Both the position numbers and the translations under genes were made by a program. The notes under the pieces were generated by a model, which saw only the letters and a list, made by a program, of their open reading frames with translations, was not told the origin of the DNA and did no database searches. Positions 7,086-8,469 of a stretch of 8,469 bases of DNA are shown piece after piece. Position 1 is the stretch's first letter. Every line of letters begins with the position of its first letter. The stretch comes from Colivivens sp964537205 (GTDB lineage: Bacteria; Bacteroidota; Bacteroidia; Bacteroidales; Bacteroidaceae), in the NCBI GenBank assembly GCA_964537205.1, contig CAZHZH010000103.1:1-8469 (forward strand), in the 5' to 3' direction.

Positions 7086-7142
7086 AATTTTTATGTTTAC
7101 GTTTCAGAGTACGAAGTTGCGAGTCGTATTTATAAATGAAAT

Positions 7143-7166
7143 GGGGAAAGACTTGACTCTTTCCCC
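7143..7166 (-). terminator. GC-containing hairpin between tRNA-Leu and hisS
   Basis: GGGGAAAGA (7143-7151) and TCTTTCCCC (7158-7166) form a perfect 9-bp stem with a 6-base loop. In the minus-strand transcript it begins 8 bases after the tRNA discriminator base and is followed by AUUUCAUUUAU. That is U-rich but not a clean U tract. It is most simply a tRNA terminator, perhaps leaky, since hisS lies just downstream. Confidence 0.6.
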
Positions 7167-7174
7167 CAACTCAG

Positions 7175-7256
7175 TACCCAGAGCCGGGGTCGAACCGGCA
7201 CGGGTTGCCCCACTGGTGTTTGAGACCAGCGCGTCTACCGATTCCGCCATCTGGGC
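7175..7256 (-). tRNA. tRNA-Leu (anticodon CAA)
   Basis: The minus strand folds as a complete class II tRNA of 82 bases without an encoded CCA. The acceptor stem GCCCAGA pairs with TCTGGGT (one G-U pair), and the discriminator base is A, as leucine tRNAs require. The D-arm contains GGCGGAATCGGTAGACGC. The anticodon arm is CTGGT-CTCAAAC-ACCAG, with anticodon CAA at 7222-7220, reading UUG codons. The long variable arm is TGGGGCAACCCGT and the T-arm is GCCGG-TTCGACC-CCGGC. The base after the discriminator is C but the next are T and G, so CCA must be added enzymatically. A promoter lies just upstream and a hairpin just downstream. Confidence 0.96.
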
Positions 7257-7269
7257 CTTTAAGTGAGTG

Positions 7270-7299
7270 CAAAGGTAGTAAATAATTCAGAATGGGCAA
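7270..7299 (-). promoter_or_regulatory. tRNA-Leu promoter (TTG-N19-TACCTTTG)
   Basis: On the minus strand TTG (7299-7297) and TACCTTTG (7277-7270) are 19 bp apart, and the -7 element ends 13 bp before the tRNA 5' end. A run of eight A (minus strand, 7319-7312) lies just upstream of the -33 element and resembles an UP element for strong transcription. Confidence 0.7.
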
Positions 7300-7345
7300 T
7301 GCAATATGCGCTTTTTTTTATTCACTACGGATTTTACACTTGACA

Positions 7346-7389
7346 GTTTGCCTGTTTTTCTCTTACGCTTACACCTGTTTGCCTGTTTT
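7346..7389. repeat. 13-bp direct repeat spanning the end of the Sir2 gene
   Basis: GTTTGCCTGTTTT occurs at 7346-7358 and again at 7377-7389, 31 bp apart. The second copy encodes part of the Sir2 C-terminal tail (KTGKQ) and the first lies just past the stop codon. It looks like a small local duplication rather than a mobile-element footprint; no function is evident. Confidence 0.5.
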
Positions 7390-8088
7390 GTTTGAAGTCA
7401 GTATGCCGTAAAGCTCGCGCATGCCTTCAGTCGCTTTTTTAGCGATGATGTGTATGTTCATGTAACTGGGGACATTGTTCGGCCTTGGGTCAATGAGGTA
7501 TATTTTTGTGTCGCTGCGCGCATAGCTTAATAGTCCGGCGGCAGGATATACGTTGAGCGATGTGCCGATGACTACCAGTATGTCGGCTGTGGAGACTTCG
7601 TTTGCCGCTTGTTCGATCATTGGCACCGGTTCTCCGAACCACACGATGAACGGACGCAGCTGGCTTCCGTCCGCAGCCTTGTCGCCTATCTTTATCTCCG
7701 TGTCGGAAGATGGAAGTGTCACAATACATTTCGGATCGTTTGGCTTGGACGATGATGTCGCTTTCATAAGCTCGCCATGCAAATGTATTACGTTGTGTGA
7801 CCCTGCGCGTTCATGAAGATTGTCTATGTTTTGAGTGACTACGCATACGTCGTATGTGTCTTCCAGCCTTGCGACTAACTCATGTGCCTCATTTGGCTTT
7901 ACGTCCTTTAGCTGCTTGCGGTGCTCGTTGTAGAATTTAATGACAAGGGCTGGGTCTCTGTAATATCCTTCGATGCTTGCGACTGCCTCAACCGGATATT
8001 GTTCCCACAAACCGCCAGAATCGCGGAAGGTGGTGATTCCGCTTTCCGCGCTTATGCCTGCGCCTGTAAGGAAAACTAACTTCTCCAT
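7369..8088 (-). CDS. cobB: NAD-dependent protein deacylase, Sir2 family
   Basis: Sir2 enzymes remove acyl groups from lysine side chains using NAD+. The 239-residue cytoplasmic protein has the NAD-binding GAGISAESGI (9-18), TQNIDNLHERAG (85-96) and catalytic H104 in HLHGEL. RPFIVWFGE follows at 145-153 and GTSLNVYPAAG at 175-185. This is the arrangement of E. coli CobB / SIRT5-type (class III) sirtuins. Two features differ from that type. The zinc-binding cysteine pairs are absent: the only Cys residues are C82 and C121. In the segment FYNEHRKQL (52-60), the position equivalent to Arg of the YxxR acyl-lysine selectivity motif is H56, with R57 next to it. Whether it acts on acetyl, succinyl or malonyl groups cannot be told. 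The gene is divergent from the FKBP gene. Confidence 0.92.
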   Translation of the reverse strand: MEKLVFLTGAGISAESGITTFRDSGGLWEQYPVEAVASIEGYYRDPALVIKFYNEHRKQLKDVKPNEAHELVARLEDTYDVCVVTQNIDNLHERAGSHNVIHLHGELMKATSSSKPNDPKCIVTLPSSDTEIKIGDKAADGSQLRPFIVWFGEPVPMIEQAANEVSTADILVVIGTSLNVYPAAGLLSYARSDTKIYLIDPRPNNVPSYMNIHIIAKKATEGMRELYGILTSNKTGKQV

Positions 8089-8110
8089 AATCTATTGATA
8101 TTTTATCATA

Positions 8111-8118
8111 CAAAAGTA
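8111..8118 (-). promoter_or_regulatory. Possible Sir2 gene promoter, -7 element TACTTTTG
   Basis: The minus strand reads TACTTTTG, matching TAnnTTTG, 22 bp before the Sir2 gene ATG. The nearest upstream TTTG (8149-8146) is 27 bp away, too far for the consensus, so this promoter is only partly supported. Confidence 0.42.
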
Positions 8119-8179
8119 GCTAAAATGTTTTATATAAATAAGTGCCAAAGCTTGAAATTCGAAAAAACAGCGTTTATTT

Positions 8180-8210
8180 TTTGTCCTTCGGTTGTTTTAT
8201 AGTATCTTTG
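8180..8210 (+). promoter_or_regulatory. FKBP gene promoter (TTTG-N19-TATCTTTG)
   Basis: TTTG at 8180-8183 and TATCTTTG at 8203-8210 are 19 bp apart, a full Bacteroidetes consensus promoter, with the -7 element ending 32 bp before the ATG at 8243. T-rich sequence surrounds the -33 element. Confidence 0.75.
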
Positions 8211-8242
8211 CGACCGAATTATAGACAATGTTTTAGAAGTTA

Positions 8243-8469
8243 ATGGATAAGTTAAGCTACTCTCTTGGTTTGGGCATTGGCCACCAGCTCAGACAAATGG
8301 GACTGAAGGACATTCTGAATATCGAGGACTTTGCCAGTTCTATAGTTGATGTCCTTCAAGGAAATGAATTAAAGGTGTCCAATTCGGATGCGCAGGTGAT
8401 TGTTCAATCGTTTTTTGAACAGCAGGAAAAGGTGTTACAAGAAGAACGCGCCAAGAAAGGTAAGGAAGA
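8243..8469 (+). CDS. FKBP-type peptidyl-prolyl cis-trans isomerase, N-terminal part (3' end outside window)
   Basis: The reading frame from ATG 8243 is open to the window edge, giving 75 codons. The protein begins MDKLSYSLGLGIGHQLRQMG and continues through EDFASSIVDVLQG and a charged helix (QSFFEQQEKVLQEERAKKG). This is the pattern of the helical N-terminal dimerisation domain of FkpA/Mip-type FKBPs. The isomerase domain should follow beyond the edge and is not seen. There is no signal peptide, so this copy would be cytoplasmic if the start is right; many relatives are exported. An upstream ATG at 8228 runs straight into a stop. The family would predict prolyl isomerisation and chaperone activity. 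Confidence 0.85.
   Translation, partial: MDKLSYSLGLGIGHQLRQMGLKDILNIEDFASSIVDVLQGNELKVSNSDAQVIVQSFFEQQEKVLQEERAKKGKE

Noticed and set aside
7018..7266. An 82-codon plus-strand open frame containing RAGVEPARVAPLVFETS
   Set aside because: The protein-like stretch is the antisense translation of the tRNA-Leu gene, a frequent false gene in annotations.
7301..7320. T-run at 7312-7319 as a plus-strand terminator
   Set aside because: Only a 3-bp stem precedes it and no plus-strand gene lies upstream to terminate. It fits better as the A-tract upstream of the tRNA-Leu promoter.
1..8469. Mobile element, CRISPR array, prophage or defence island
   Set aside because: No transposase, integrase, regularly spaced repeats, terminal inverted repeats or defence-gene motifs were seen. 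The tRNA gene has no visible attachment-site duplication beside it.

Overview
The window looks like ordinary core chromosome from a member of the Bacteroidetes, most likely the order Bacteroidales. Two things point there. Several genes are preceded by the sigma-ABfr promoter pattern (TTTG/TTG, about 19-21 bp, then TAnnTTTG), with no strong Shine-Dalgarno sequences. The proteins are also of Bacteroidetes type: a roughly 500-residue signal peptidase I with a large insertion, a DUF2851 protein, a HisS with the GLNYYTG motif, a zinc-less Sir2 protein and an FKBP protein that begins directly with its N-terminal domain. I cannot fix the family or genus from sequence alone.

Layout, left to right. 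The tail of an unidentified plus-strand gene (to about 70) is followed by an orphan LuxR-type regulator (138-896, +). This converges with a minus-strand pair, dapB (2484-3173) then lepB (913-2427), probably one transcript. dapB is divergent from a DUF2851 gene (3271-4575, +), and each has its own TATCTTTG promoter element. The DUF2851 gene converges on a secreted SGNH/sialate-O-acetylesterase-like (CE6-type) esterase (4598-5557, -). Next come hisS (5721-7085, -), a tRNA-Leu(CAA) gene (7175-7256, -) just upstream of hisS, and a Sir2-type deacylase (7369-8088, -). The last is divergent from an FKBP-type peptidyl-prolyl isomerase gene that runs off the right edge (8243 onward, +).

Most products are housekeeping: lysine/diaminopimelate synthesis (DapB), signal-peptide removal (LepB), histidine tRNA charging (HisS), NAD-dependent deacylation (Sir2) and protein folding (FKBP). 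The esterase is the only clearly nutrient-related gene. Its promoter is the most structured one here, with a perfect inverted repeat inside the -33/-7 spacer.

I find no mobile element, CRISPR array, prophage, toxin-antitoxin pair or recognisable defence cluster. The most interesting leads are modest: a possible nuclease-like motif set with a cysteine cluster in the DUF2851 protein, operator-like repeats before the esterase gene, a hairpin between tRNA-Leu and hisS, and a Sir2 protein lacking both the zinc cysteines and the standard YxxR arginine. No part of the window makes a convincing undescribed multi-gene system.
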